Shown: piece after piece, positions 48,805 through 59,401 of the stretch
Layout of the letters: the number at the start of each line of letters is the position of its first letter
Numbering within the stretch: position 1 is the stretch's first letter
Source of the DNA: Paractinoplanes brasiliensis
GTDB taxonomy: Bacteria > Actinomycetota > Actinomycetes > Mycobacteriales > Micromonosporaceae
Direction of reading: 5' to 3'
NCBI RefSeq assembly: GCF_004362215.1
Contig: NZ_SNWR01000002.1
Span: 124,001 to 188,000, forward strand
DNA: 64,000 nucleotides
Program-made: the position numbers and the translations under genes
The notes under the pieces: model-generated
Told to the model about the DNA's origin: nothing
The model's database searches: none
Seen by the model: the letters and a program-made list of their open reading frames with translations, nothing else

Positions 48805-49861
48805 CGGGCTTCTTCCCCAATTTCCGGTACGCCCGGCTGACCGCGCTCAGCCACGCCACCTCATCGGCCATCTCGGGTCCGACCTGCGCCCAGCCGCCGG
48901 GCCGGTCCGGCGGTTCGGCCCCCGCGGCCCGGCGCCGCAGAGCCCCGGCTATGCGCGCAGCCTCGGCCTCGGGTCCGTCGCCCAGGTCGTCGCCGGGCAG
49001 ATGGCCCCGCAGCGCCAGCATGCCGTCGCGGATCTCGATGACCCGGCGGTAGAGCCGCAGATGCACGTCGTCGGCGCCGGCCAGCTCGACGATCGCCCGG
49101 CGCGGCGAGAAGAGGATGATCTCGGGGAACGTGTCCCGCATGGTCGTCCACAGCGGCCGCAGCGTCACCAGCGACCGGTACGCGGCCACGGCGGCGCGCG
49201 CCCGCGGGAACGCGGTGGCCGCCCCGCCCGCCACCATCAGCAGCGCGCTGGCCGCCTGCACGACCTGCGCGGGCGGGTCGAGCGCGGCCAGGTCGACGGC
49301 AACGTCCGCGCCCAGCAGCACCATCACCCCGGCCCGGAAGAAAGCGTCGAGCGCGAGCAGGCCGGCCCCGGCCGCGAGCGACCGCAACGCCGCCCGTGAC
49401 CACCGTACGGGTATCTCGGCGGCGATCGTCCAGAAGAAGCGCGCGGCCGCCGCCAGCGCCACCCCGATGTAGAGGTCGAGGGCGATCCAGTACGCCACCG
49501 CGCCGGTCGTCAGCTCGCCGATCAGCAGGCCGGGGGCGAGCGGGACCGAGACCGCCGCGATCAGCAGCAGGCTCAGCACCACGGCGCCCGACACCCGGTG
49601 CCTGTCCGGGCCGCTTCCGGTGACCAGCAGCAGGAACCGGAGCAGGAAGTACGCCGCGATCATCGCCGCCAGATGCTGGATCGCGCCGGCCCGGAACTCC
49701 TCGAAGTCCTCGGCGACGGGCGGATAGGCGGCGGTACGCGAGACGGCCAGCGCGAGCACGGCTGCGGTGAGCGCACGCTGCGGCTGGTCCCGCCAGAGCC
49801 CGGGCAGGCGCGTCACCGCCAGGCCCCACAACAGTGTCAGCAGGGCAGCGGAGAGGATCAT
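48752..49861 (-). CDS. DUF6545/MAB_1171c-type membrane protein
   Basis: A 369-residue protein with about seven hydrophobic helices in its first 230 residues (MILSAALLTLLWGLAVTRLP, AAMIAAYFLLRFLLLVT, VVLSLLLIAAVSVPLAPG and others) and a soluble C-terminal part (RPLWTTMRDTFPEIILFSPR, DDVHLRLYRRVIEIRDG). This matches the MAB_1171c/DUF6545 group, which is usually found beside ImmA/IrrE and XRE genes; the function is unknown. Its ATG overlaps the upstream stop by one base (TAATG), so it is coupled to the protease gene. Confidence 0.85.
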   Translation of the reverse strand: MILSAALLTLLWGLAVTRLPGLWRDQPQRALTAAVLALAVSRTAAYPPVAEDFEEFRAGAIQHLAAMIAAYFLLRFLLLVTGSGPDRHRVSGAVVLSLLLIAAVSVPLAPGLLIGELTTGAVAYWIALDLYIGVALAAAARFFWTIAAEIPVRWSRAALRSLAAGAGLLALDAFFRAGVMVLLGADVAVDLAALDPPAQVVQAASALLMVAGGAATAFPRARAAVAAYRSLVTLRPLWTTMRDTFPEIILFSPRRAIVELAGADDVHLRLYRRVIEIRDGMLALRGHLPGDDLGDGPEAEAARIAGALRRRAAGAEPPDRPGGWAQVGPEMADEVAWLSAVSRAYRKLGKKPVSRPPCAPTPRPFGSAR

Positions 49862-50337
49862 TACGTCAGACCCAGCGCGTCCGTCGTCCGGCCGAGCGGG
49901 GTGCGCGGCGTACGGGCCGACCGGCCGCGGATCAGCGAGGCCATCATCTCGGCCTCGCGCTCCTGGTCGTCGGTGTAGCGGGCCCGGCCCAGCGCACGGC
50001 GTACGGCCCCCGGCTCGAGGTCGGGGAAGAGGGTGCCCAGCGCGGCGTCGGACCCGGAGTGTCCGCACAGGATGTGGGAGAGCTCGTGCAGGACGATGTG
50101 CTCGGCGTGCAACGGTGAGGTGCCCGGGTCGAAGAACACGTGATCGGCCCGGTCGGTGCCGATCCACAACCCGCAGGCCGCCTCGTCGCTGAGCCCGGGA
50201 ACAGACCGGCGGAACAGCGGGCGGCCGCGGCGGGCGGCCACCTCGTCGCAGAACTGGTCGAGGTCGAACGGCACGGGCACACGGATCCCCCGCAGCCTTG
50301 CCTCGCACCGGCGTCGCAGTCCCTCCACCGCGGACAC
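49861..50337 (-). CDS. ImmA/IrrE-family metallo-endopeptidase
   Basis: A 158-residue protein with the zinc-protease motif HIVLHELSHILCGH (HExxH with a following His) near residue 90. Proteins of this family cleave a partner XRE regulator or repressor. The GTG start at 50337 begins VSAVEGLRRRCEARL; the frame is open further upstream without a ribosome site. It sits in front of the DUF6545 gene; the EspR-like gene just beyond may be its target, which is inference. Confidence 0.87.
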   Translation of the reverse strand: MSAVEGLRRRCEARLRGIRVPVPFDLDQFCDEVAARRGRPLFRRSVPGLSDEAACGLWIGTDRADHVFFDPGTSPLHAEHIVLHELSHILCGHSGSDAALGTLFPDLEPGAVRRALGRARYTDDQEREAEMMASLIRGRSARTPRTPLGRTTDALGLT

Positions 50338-50518
50338 GGTACCCGTCCGTTTCGCTGCGCGGAACTGCGCGGAGAGAGCGCTTACCGAACAGGGGGTGTC
50401 GCACGCCTGTGGAAAACCCCACGGCACTGTTAACTATTAGGCCATCATCTGCATAGCCTTACGAACCTTGGGGCAGAAACCAGTTCGGCCGAGGAATCAA
50501 AACCGGAGGTGGCTGGCG

Positions 50519-53200
50519 ATGACAAAGTTCGTCTACGACTTCGCCGAGGGAAACAAGGATCTCAAAGACCTTCTCGGGGGCAAGGGCGCCAATCTCGCGG
50601 AGATGACCAACCTCGGCCTGCCGGTCCCGGCGGGCTTCACGATCACGACCGAGGCGTGTCAGCGCTTCCTCGCCGAGGGCGCGCTCGTCGACGGTCTCGA
50701 CGCCGAGATCGACCAGCATCTGGCCGCGCTCGAGCAGACCATGGGCCGCAAGCTCGGCGACCCGGCCGACCCGCTGCTGGTCTCCGTGCGCTCGGGCGCG
50801 AAGTTCTCGATGCCCGGCATGATGGAGACCGTCCTCAACGTGGGGCTCAACGACGAGTCGGTCGCGGGGCTCAGCCGCCAGGCCGGGGGCAACGACCGCT
50901 TCGCGTGGGACTCCTACCGCCGCCTCATCCAGATGTTCGGCAAGACCGTCTGCGACGTGCCCGGCGAGGAATTCTCCGACGCGCTGCACAAGGCGAAGGT
51001 GGCCAAGGGCGTCAAGGACGACGTGCAGCTCGACGCCGGCGATTTGAAAGAGCTCGTGGCGGCGTACAAGAAGGTCTTCGTCAAGCACGTCGGTCACGAT
51101 TTCCCGCAGGATCCGCGCCAGCAGCTCGAATTGGCGATCGAGGCCGTGTTCAAATCCTGGAACGCCGACCGGGCCGTCCTCTACCGCCGCCAGGAGCGCA
51201 TCCCGGCCGACCTGGGCACGGCGGTCAACGTCGTCGCGATGGTCTTCGGCAACCTCGGCCCCGACTCCGGCACGGGCGTCGCGTTCACCCGCGACCCGGC
51301 CACCGGCGAGAGCGGCATCTACGGCGACTACCTGCAGAACGCGCAGGGCGAGGACGTCGTGGCCGGCATCCGCAACACGCTGCCGCTGGCCGATCTCGAA
51401 AAGATCGACAAGAGGTCGTACGACGAACTGCTGCGCATCATGGCGACGCTCGAAGGCCACTACCACGACCTGTGCGACATCGAGTTCACGATCGAGCGCG
51501 GCAAGCTGTGGATGCTGCAGACCCGCGTCGGCAAGCGCACCGCGGCGGCCGCCTTCACGATCGCCGCGCAGCTCGTCGACGAAGGCATGATCGACCTCGA
51601 CGAGGCGCTCACCCGGGTCTCCGGTGCGCAGCTGGCGCAGCTGATGTTCCCCCGCTTCGACCTCTCGTCCGACCCGGCCGTGCTCACCCGCGGCGTCGGC
51701 GCCTCACCCGGCGCGGCCTACGGCAAGGTCGTCTTCACGGCCGCGCACGCCGTCGAGCAGGCGGCCGCCGGGGAACAGGTGATCCTCGTACGCCGTGAGA
51801 CGAACCCGGACGACCTGGCCGGCATGATCGCGGCGCAGGGCATCCTCACCTCCCGCGGCGGCAAGACCTCGCACGCCGCCGTCGTCGCCCGCGGCATGGG
51901 CAAGACCTGCGTCTGCGGCGCCGACCAGGTCGAGGTGGGCCGCGACCAGTTCACGGTCGACGGCCAGATCGTGCGCGAGGGCGACGTCATCTCGATCGAC
52001 GGCACCACCGGCCGGGTCTACCTCGGCGAGGTACCCGTACGCCCGTCCGAGGTGGTGCAGTACTTCGAGGGCGACCTCGACCCGGCGCAGGCCAACGAGC
52101 CGCTGGTTGCCGCCGTGCACCTGCTCATGACCCACGCCGACTCGCGGGCCGCCCTGCGGGTGCGTACCAACGCCGACTCCGGTCCCGACGCCGCCCGCGC
52201 CCGCCGTTTCGGCGCCCGCGGCATCGGGCTGTGCCGCACCGAGCACATGTTCCTCGGCGACCGTCGCGAGCTGGTCGAACGCCTGATCCTGGCGCCTACC
52301 AAGGCCGAACGCGACGACGCCCTGGCCGCTCTGCAGCCGTTGCAGAGGGCAGACTTCCTCGAGATCTTCCGCGAGATGAACGGGCTGCCGGTCACTGTGC
52401 GTTTGATCGACCCGCCGCTGCACGAGTTCCTGCCCTCGTTGGAGGAGTTGGCGGTGCAGGTGGCGGTGGCCAAGGCGCGGGGTGAGGAGTCCGAACGCGA
52501 CGAGCGGATGCTGGCCGCGGTGCGGCGCATGCACGAGCAGAACCCGATGCTCGGCCTGCGCGGCGTGCGGCTGGGCCTGGTCATCCCCGGTCTGTTCGCC
52601 ATGCAGGTGCGGGCGATCGCCGAGGCCGCGGTGGCCCTGGCGGCCGAGGGCGGCAACCCGCGCCCCGAGATCATGGTCCCGCTGGTCGGCGCCGTGCAGG
52701 AGCTCGAGACCGTACGCGCGGAGGCCGAGAAGATCATCGCCGAGGTGGTCGGCGACTCCGGTGTCGAGGTGCTGATCGGCACGATGATCGAGGTGCCGCG
52801 GGCCGCGCTGACCGCCGGGCAGATCGCCGAGGCGGCCGAGTTCTTCTCGTTCGGCACCAACGACCTGACCCAGATGGCGTGGGGCTTCTCGCGCGACGAC
52901 GTCGAGGGCGCGTTCTTCTGGCGCTACCTGGAACTGGGCATTTTCGGCATCTCGCCGTTCGAGTCGATCGACCGCGACGGGGTGGGCCGGCTCGTGCGGA
53001 TCGCCGCCGAGGAAGGGCGGGCGCAGCGGCCCGGTCTCAAGCTCGGGGTCTGCGGTGAGCACGGCGGTGACCCGGAGTCGGTGCACTTCTTCCACGAGGT
53101 CGGGCTCGACTACGTCTCCTGCTCGCCGTTCCGGGTGCCCGTCGCCCGGCTCGAGGCCGGCCGGGCGGCCGTCGAATCCGCCGGGTCCGACCACCGCTGA
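50519..53200 (+). CDS. ppdK: Pyruvate, phosphate dikinase
   Basis: An 893-residue enzyme that interconverts ATP, Pi and pyruvate with AMP, PPi and PEP. The N-terminal ATP-grasp domain starts with LLGGKGANLAEMTNLGLPVP, the central phosphohistidine domain has SRGGKTSHAAVVARGMGKTC with the His carrier, and the C-terminal PEP/pyruvate barrel has RTEHMFLGDRR and ends with KLGVCGEHGGDPESVHFF containing the catalytic Cys. Length is normal. GGAGGTGG precedes ATG 50519. It is monocistronic, and a strong terminator follows. Confidence 0.97.
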   Translation: MTKFVYDFAEGNKDLKDLLGGKGANLAEMTNLGLPVPAGFTITTEACQRFLAEGALVDGLDAEIDQHLAALEQTMGRKLGDPADPLLVSVRSGAKFSMPGMMETVLNVGLNDESVAGLSRQAGGNDRFAWDSYRRLIQMFGKTVCDVPGEEFSDALHKAKVAKGVKDDVQLDAGDLKELVAAYKKVFVKHVGHDFPQDPRQQLELAIEAVFKSWNADRAVLYRRQERIPADLGTAVNVVAMVFGNLGPDSGTGVAFTRDPATGESGIYGDYLQNAQGEDVVAGIRNTLPLADLEKIDKRSYDELLRIMATLEGHYHDLCDIEFTIERGKLWMLQTRVGKRTAAAAFTIAAQLVDEGMIDLDEALTRVSGAQLAQLMFPRFDLSSDPAVLTRGVGASPGAAYGKVVFTAAHAVEQAAAGEQVILVRRETNPDDLAGMIAAQGILTSRGGKTSHAAVVARGMGKTCVCGADQVEVGRDQFTVDGQIVREGDVISIDGTTGRVYLGEVPVRPSEVVQYFEGDLDPAQANEPLVAAVHLLMTHADSRAALRVRTNADSGPDAARARRFGARGIGLCRTEHMFLGDRRELVERLILAPTKAERDDALAALQPLQRADFLEIFREMNGLPVTVRLIDPPLHEFLPSLEELAVQVAVAKARGEESERDERMLAAVRRMHEQNPMLGLRGVRLGLVIPGLFAMQVRAIAEAAVALAAEGGNPRPEIMVPLVGAVQELETVRAEAEKIIAEVVGDSGVEVLIGTMIEVPRAALTAGQIAEAAEFFSFGTNDLTQMAWGFSRDDVEGAFFWRYLELGIFGISPFESIDRDGVGRLVRIAAEEGRAQRPGLKLGVCGEHGGDPESVHFFHEVGLDYVSCSPFRVPVARLEAGRAAVESAGSDHR

Positions 53201-53226
53201 CCGCTTTCGCCGGTTTCTGTGGTGTC

Positions 53227-53265
53227 GCCGTCCGGGTGCTGGTCGCCCGGACGGCGGTCTTTTTC
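53227..53265 (+). terminator. Intrinsic terminator after ppdK
   Basis: A stem GCCGTCCGGG ... CCCGGACGGC with a 9-base loop is followed by GGTCTTTTT. This is a classical rho-independent terminator. Confidence 0.8.
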
Positions 53266-53322
53266 CCGGGAAAAGGTCTAGCGTCGGCGCTGAACGTTCT
53301 CGCCCAGCCCAGGGAGTCCGCG

Positions 53323-53733
53323 ATGGCGTCTCAGCTCAACCCGTACCTGACGTTCGACGGCAACGCTCGCGAGGCCATGGAGTTCTACCACGCAGTCCTC
53401 GGCGGCGACCTCAAGGTCAACACCTTCGGCGAGTTCGGCGCGCCCGACCCGGCGCTCGCCGACAAGATCATGCACGCGATGCTCACCACCGACAAGGGCT
53501 ACGTGCTCATGGCCTCGGACACGGCGCCTGGCATGGACTTCAGCCCCGGCAACACGATCACCGTCAGCCTCAGCGGCGACCCCGGCGAGGGGCTCGAGGA
53601 GGTCTGGGAGAAGCTTGCCGACGGCGGCACCGTGCAGCTGCCGTTCGAGAAGCAGATGTGGGGCGACCTTTACGGCCAGCTCATCGACAAGTACGGCGTC
53701 CCGTGGATGATCGACGTGGTCGCCCCGCAGTAG
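53323..53733 (+). CDS. VOC-fold (PhnB-like) protein
   Basis: A 136-residue protein matching the PhnB/YjdN subgroup of the VOC fold: LNPYLTFDGNAREAMEFYHA at the start, LMASDTAPGMDFSPGNTITV in the middle, and QMWGDLYGQLIDKYGVPWMI at the end. The activity is unknown. A weak ribosome site (AGGGAG) lies ahead of ATG 53323. The last codons plus stop are repeated downstream (53719-53762). Confidence 0.92.
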   Translation: MASQLNPYLTFDGNAREAMEFYHAVLGGDLKVNTFGEFGAPDPALADKIMHAMLTTDKGYVLMASDTAPGMDFSPGNTITVSLSGDPGEGLEEVWEKLADGGTVQLPFEKQMWGDLYGQLIDKYGVPWMIDVVAPQ

Positions 53734-53762
53734 TCGCCCCCGCAGTAGTCGCCCCGGCAGTA
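53719..53762 (+). repeat. 14-15 bp triple repeat spanning a stop codon
   Basis: Three units of GTCGCCCC-x-GCAGTA (53719-53732, 53733-53747, 53748-53762) contain the last codons and TAG of the VOC gene. This is the same kind of 3'-end duplication as at 23961-24071. Confidence 0.8.
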
Positions 53763-53811
53763 GTCCGCGCCGCGGCGGGCCGGGCGCCTCAGCACGCCCG
53801 ACCCGCCCGGC

Positions 53812-54189
53812 TCAGCTGCCGGCCGAGGGCGGGGTCTCGCACAGGTTGGCCGTGGCGATGGAGAGCACTCGCTGCGCCTTCTTGACGTCGGTCTCGAAGA
53901 GGCTGATCGCGTCGTTGACCTGCTCGCCGGTCGTCATGCCGTTCCGCGCGTCCAGGCACAGGTTGTAGCCGTTGTCGATCGCGGTCTTCTCATCGGCCAC
54001 CAGGGCCGGGTCGATGGCGCGCAACGCCTTGAGGTACGTCGCCTCGTCCCCCTTGGGCACTCCCTTGCCGGTGTCGTCGACGGCCGTCGCCTTCGGTGCG
54101 TCGTCGTCGGACCCCGTGCAGGCGGAGAGCGACCCCAGCCCGGCCAGAGCCACCAGAACGGTGCCCGTCACGACAAGACGTGCCCCCAC
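53812..54189 (-). CDS. Small lipoprotein
   Basis: A 125-residue product with a lipobox (LGSLSACTGSDD, Cys at about residue 24) and a short helical domain (GDEATYLKALRAIDPALVAD, NLCLDARNGMTTGEQVNDAI) containing two cysteines that could pair. Length and Cys pattern recall DUF732-type secreted proteins of actinomycetes, but I cannot confirm that. It is monocistronic. Confidence 0.8.
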   Translation of the reverse strand: MGARLVVTGTVLVALAGLGSLSACTGSDDDAPKATAVDDTGKGVPKGDEATYLKALRAIDPALVADEKTAIDNGYNLCLDARNGMTTGEQVNDAISLFETDVKKAQRVLSIATANLCETPPSAGS

Positions 54190-54328
54190 AGTGCGTCCCC
54201 CTCATGTCGATCTTCGCAGTGTGTTGTACCGCCAGGCACGGTACGGCCCTCCCGCCCGGCCCGTAACAACCCCCCCAGCCATCTTTTCCAGCCGAGCGGC
54301 CACCCCGCGCGGCGTGGGCGCGTTGATC

Positions 54329-54456
54329 GCCGGCGGGCGGTGGAGGTGGGTTTGTGGCCGGCGGGCGGTGGTTGCGGGCTGTGGGCGGGCGGTGGAACTG
54401 GGTGGTGGCCGGCGGGCGTGGGTCGCCGGGCGGCGCAACCGCGCGGCGCAACCGCG
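54329..54456 (+). repeat. GC-rich degenerate repeat upstream of the lipoprotein gene
   Basis: Words of the form GCCGGCGGGCGGTGG recur four times in 54329-54419, and a 13-base unit CGGCGCAACCGCG is repeated at 54431-54456. The stretch lies between the 5' end of the lipoprotein gene and the 3' end of recQ and has no gene. Confidence 0.6.
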
Positions 54457-54462
54457 GGCCTG

Positions 54463-56559
<2,097 letters not shown>

Positions 56560-56651
56560 CCCGCGACAGTACAGAGAAACGCCGCCCTCGCGCGAAGCCC
56601 TGTGGACAACCCCCGGCCTGTGGACAACCGGCCGGCGGCCCGACGATCTTG

Positions 56652-58568
56652 CTATGCGCCGCGGGGCGACAGCGACACCAGCGCGAGGATCAATTGCGCT
56701 GGTGAACCGGCTTCCGCGTCCAGGACCAGGGCGGCTTTCTGGGCCTCGTGCCGCCCCCTGACGTAGTGCAGCGCCGACACGCCCGCGCTGGACAGGTGGG
56801 TCACCGCCGAGAGGTCCACCGTCAGGGGGACTGTGCCACCCCGGCTGCGGCGCAGCAGTTCCTGGCGGGCGGGCACCGCTGTGGTCGCGTCGAGAGGCCC
56901 CTCGACGCGGACCCTGGTCTCGTCGCCGCCGGGCAGCTCGACGATGCGGAACTCCGGTTCGGCTCGGGGCTCGCCGCGGTGCGGACGCGGGGACGTCGCC
57001 ATGGCGACGTCCAGCAGCCGCGCGGGACGGCTCAGCAGCTTCTCGACCGCGGCGGCCGTTCCCCCGGCGTCGCGGTCGACCTTGAGATGGTCGACCAGCT
57101 GCGCGGCCAGGGCCAGCCCGCGGCCACGGGTGACGCTGGCCCGCGGTTCCTGCCACTTGCCCTCGTCGCGCACCGAGGCCGTCACCGCCCCGGCGGGGGT
57201 CAGCGAGGCCTGGACCGTCACGGTCGACGACGGGGACGAGCCGGCGTGCTCGATCGCGTTGGCCAGCAGTTCACCCATCGCGTGCTGCAGGGCGAAGGTG
57301 TCCTCGACGGTGGCGCCGACCGCGGTCAGCCACTCGCCCAGCGCCCGCCGGGTCGTGCGCAGCTCGATGGGGGAGGCGGACAGGCTCAGGCGCATGTCGG
57401 GTACGACCGGCACGCGCTGCACGGCCAGCAGCGTGATGTCGTCGGTGTGGCCGGTCGCGCGGACCAGCAGTTCGACCGTCTGGTTGCAGACCCGCTCGGC
57501 CGGTGAGGCAGCCGGATCGTGCAGGGCCCGGCCGGCGGCGCTGTCGGCCGCCACCTGAGCCAGCTCCGACGAGCTGGTGGCGTGGGTGCGGCCGGGGCGT
57601 TCGAGGATGCCGTCGCTGTAGAGCAACAGCAGTTCATCCGCGTCGAGCCGGTCGGAGCGTACGGGGAAGGCTCCGCCGGTGCCCAGCGGCGCCCCGCCGG
57701 TCGGAGCCAGGTAACGCGTCGAGCCGTCCAGGGTGATCACCAGCGGCGCGGGGTGGCCGGCCGTGCAGTACGTGATCTCGCCGCTGACCGGGTCGAGTGC
57801 CACCAGCACCACCGTGGTCGCGTGGGCGGCCGGCACCCGCGACGCGAACCGGTCGGCCGCGGCCAGCGCCTCGACGATGCCCGCGCCGTCCTCCAGCCTG
57901 TCCTGCAGCACCGCGCGGAGCTGGCCCATCACGCCTGACGCGCGCACCCCGTGGCCGACCACGTCACCGACGATGAGGGCGATGCGCCCGTCGCGCTGGG
58001 CGACGGCGTCGAACCAGTCCCCACCGGCGGCCGTGTCGGCCTCGGCCAGCAGATAGCTGGCGGCGACCCGCGCCCCGGGCAGCACCGGCAGACCGGGCGG
58101 CAACAGCTCGCGCTGCAGGGCCGTCACGACGCTGCGGCTTTCCTCGTAGCGCTGCCGCAGCTCGGCTGTCTGTGCGGCGGCGTCCTGCCGTTGCCGCACC
58201 ATCTCGGTGACGTCGAAGCCGACGCCGATAACGCCTCGCCGTTCGCCGTCGACCGTCCACGGCGTGATGCTGAAATTCACGTACAACTCGTTCACCGAGC
58301 CGTCGGGCGCCGTGAGGTGAACCCGCCACTCGCGCCCGTCGACCGGCTCGCCGGTGCGGTAGACCTCGTGGCAGGCGTCCACGATCTGCTGCCCCATCAG
58401 GTCGCTGAGCACCTCGCGGATGGGCCGCCTGCGGAACTCGCGGCCCGGGATCACCGCTCGGGTGGCCGCGTTGAGCGTGAGCACCCGCAGCTCGGGCCCC
58501 TCGAAGACGGTCAGGATGAAGGGCACCTGGTCGACCGCGGTGAGCAGCAGCGTGGGGTCGTGGGCCAT
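56652..58568 (-). CDS. PAS-RsbU phosphatase-HATPase-STAS signalling protein
   Basis: A 638-residue regulator that combines a whole partner-switching module. It has a PAS domain (to residue 125; RRGVIGVGFDVTEMVRQRQD), a PP2C/SpoIIE phosphatase (AGGDWFDAVAQRDGRIALIV, GDVVGHGVRASGVMGQLRAV, TDDITLLAVQRVP), a HATPase_c kinase domain like RsbW (FALQHAMGELLANAIEHAGS, RGRGLALAAQLVD), and a C-terminal STAS domain (TVDLSAVTHLSSAGVSALHY) with the Ser that is normally phosphorylated. It probably senses a signal and controls an alternative sigma factor. It is monocistronic. Confidence 0.93.
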   Translation of the reverse strand: MAHDPTLLLTAVDQVPFILTVFEGPELRVLTLNAATRAVIPGREFRRRPIREVLSDLMGQQIVDACHEVYRTGEPVDGREWRVHLTAPDGSVNELYVNFSITPWTVDGERRGVIGVGFDVTEMVRQRQDAAAQTAELRQRYEESRSVVTALQRELLPPGLPVLPGARVAASYLLAEADTAAGGDWFDAVAQRDGRIALIVGDVVGHGVRASGVMGQLRAVLQDRLEDGAGIVEALAAADRFASRVPAAHATTVVLVALDPVSGEITYCTAGHPAPLVITLDGSTRYLAPTGGAPLGTGGAFPVRSDRLDADELLLLYSDGILERPGRTHATSSSELAQVAADSAAGRALHDPAASPAERVCNQTVELLVRATGHTDDITLLAVQRVPVVPDMRLSLSASPIELRTTRRALGEWLTAVGATVEDTFALQHAMGELLANAIEHAGSSPSSTVTVQASLTPAGAVTASVRDEGKWQEPRASVTRGRGLALAAQLVDHLKVDRDAGGTAAAVEKLLSRPARLLDVAMATSPRPHRGEPRAEPEFRIVELPGGDETRVRVEGPLDATTAVPARQELLRRSRGGTVPLTVDLSAVTHLSSAGVSALHYVRGRHEAQKAALVLDAEAGSPAQLILALVSLSPRGA

Positions 58569-58601
58569 GGGCTCATCCTGCCGGACGAGGGGGCCCGGGC
58601 G

Positions 58602-59243
58602 TCACTCGGCGAGGGGTAACTCGATCGTGTGAGCCGTGTGCGAGGCCTTGGTGGCGAGGTAGCGCACATTCGCCGCCGACATGTGCACCCCCGTCGGCAC
58701 CCGCTGGGCCACTTCGATGCCGCTCTTCTCCAGCTGGATCGCCTTGTCGGGGTTGTTGCTGAGCAGCCGGATCCGGTCGGCGCCCAGGGCGAGCAGCATC
58801 TGGGCGGCGGCCGAGTAGTCCCGCTCGTCCTCGCCGCGGCCGAGCGCGACGTTCGCCTCGTACGTGTCGAGCCCGGAGTCCTGCAGCGCGTACGCGTCGA
58901 GCTTGGCGTAGAGCCCGATGCCGCGGCCCTCCTGGCGCAGGTAGAGCAGGAAGCCACCCTGCTCGGCGATCCGCTCGACGGCCTCGCGCAGCTGGGGCCC
59001 GCAGTCGCAGCGCTGGCTGCCGAACACGTCGCCGGTCAGGCACTCGCTGTGCGGCCGCACCAGCGGCGCCCGCCCGCCCGCCGCTGACTTCTTCAGCGCG
59101 CGCTGCCAGTCGCCCAGGCCGAGGGCCAGATGCTCCTTGCCGTCGACGAGCCCGTCGAAGGTCATCACCTGTGCGGTGGTCGCGTAGCCGTCGCCGAAAC
59201 GTAGCGGGACGGTTACTTTCTGCCGCACCGTGGCTTCTAACAT
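58602..59243 (-). CDS. ribA: GTP cyclohydrolase II
   Basis: A 213-residue stand-alone GTP cyclohydrolase II, which opens GTP to give diamino-ribosylamino-pyrimidinone phosphate, formate and PPi, the first step to riboflavin and related compounds. The zinc site Cys are in ECLTGDVFGSQRCDCGPQ, the GTP-binding region is LYLRQEGRGIGLYAKLDAYA, and the C-terminal NNPDKAIQLEKSGIEV is typical. The Tyr of DAYALQDSG, equivalent to E. coli Tyr105, is present, as in canonical enzymes. AGAGGAGGACCG precedes the ATG. It is divergent from the RibD-like gene. Confidence 0.95.
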   Translation of the reverse strand: MLEATVRQKVTVPLRFGDGYATTAQVMTFDGLVDGKEHLALGLGDWQRALKKSAAGGRAPLVRPHSECLTGDVFGSQRCDCGPQLREAVERIAEQGGFLLYLRQEGRGIGLYAKLDAYALQDSGLDTYEANVALGRGEDERDYSAAAQMLLALGADRIRLLSNNPDKAIQLEKSGIEVAQRVPTGVHMSAANVRYLATKASHTAHTIELPLAE

Positions 59244-59401
59244 CGGTCCTCCTCTTTGGTTCCCCGCTGATCCGCTGTACCCGCTGCCGGAGTCACCGCC
59301 ACGCAACAGACCGCGAATGTGCCTGTAATCGTGTCGCGGATTATCTTGGACGCAACTGTTCGGCCTGGGTGACGATCGTCGCTCTAACGGAGGCGTCATC
59401 G

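Noticed and set aside
54202..54438. A 78-codon minus-strand frame over the repeats near recQ
   Set aside because: It is only translated repeat sequence (PPPSS, HRPP) and has no ribosome site.
59244..59401. Gap between ribA and the RibD-like gene considered for an FMN riboswitch
   Set aside because: I could not find the conserved FMN-element core words (AGGG-x-GGTGAAATTCC, ACCGGCGGT) on either strand.
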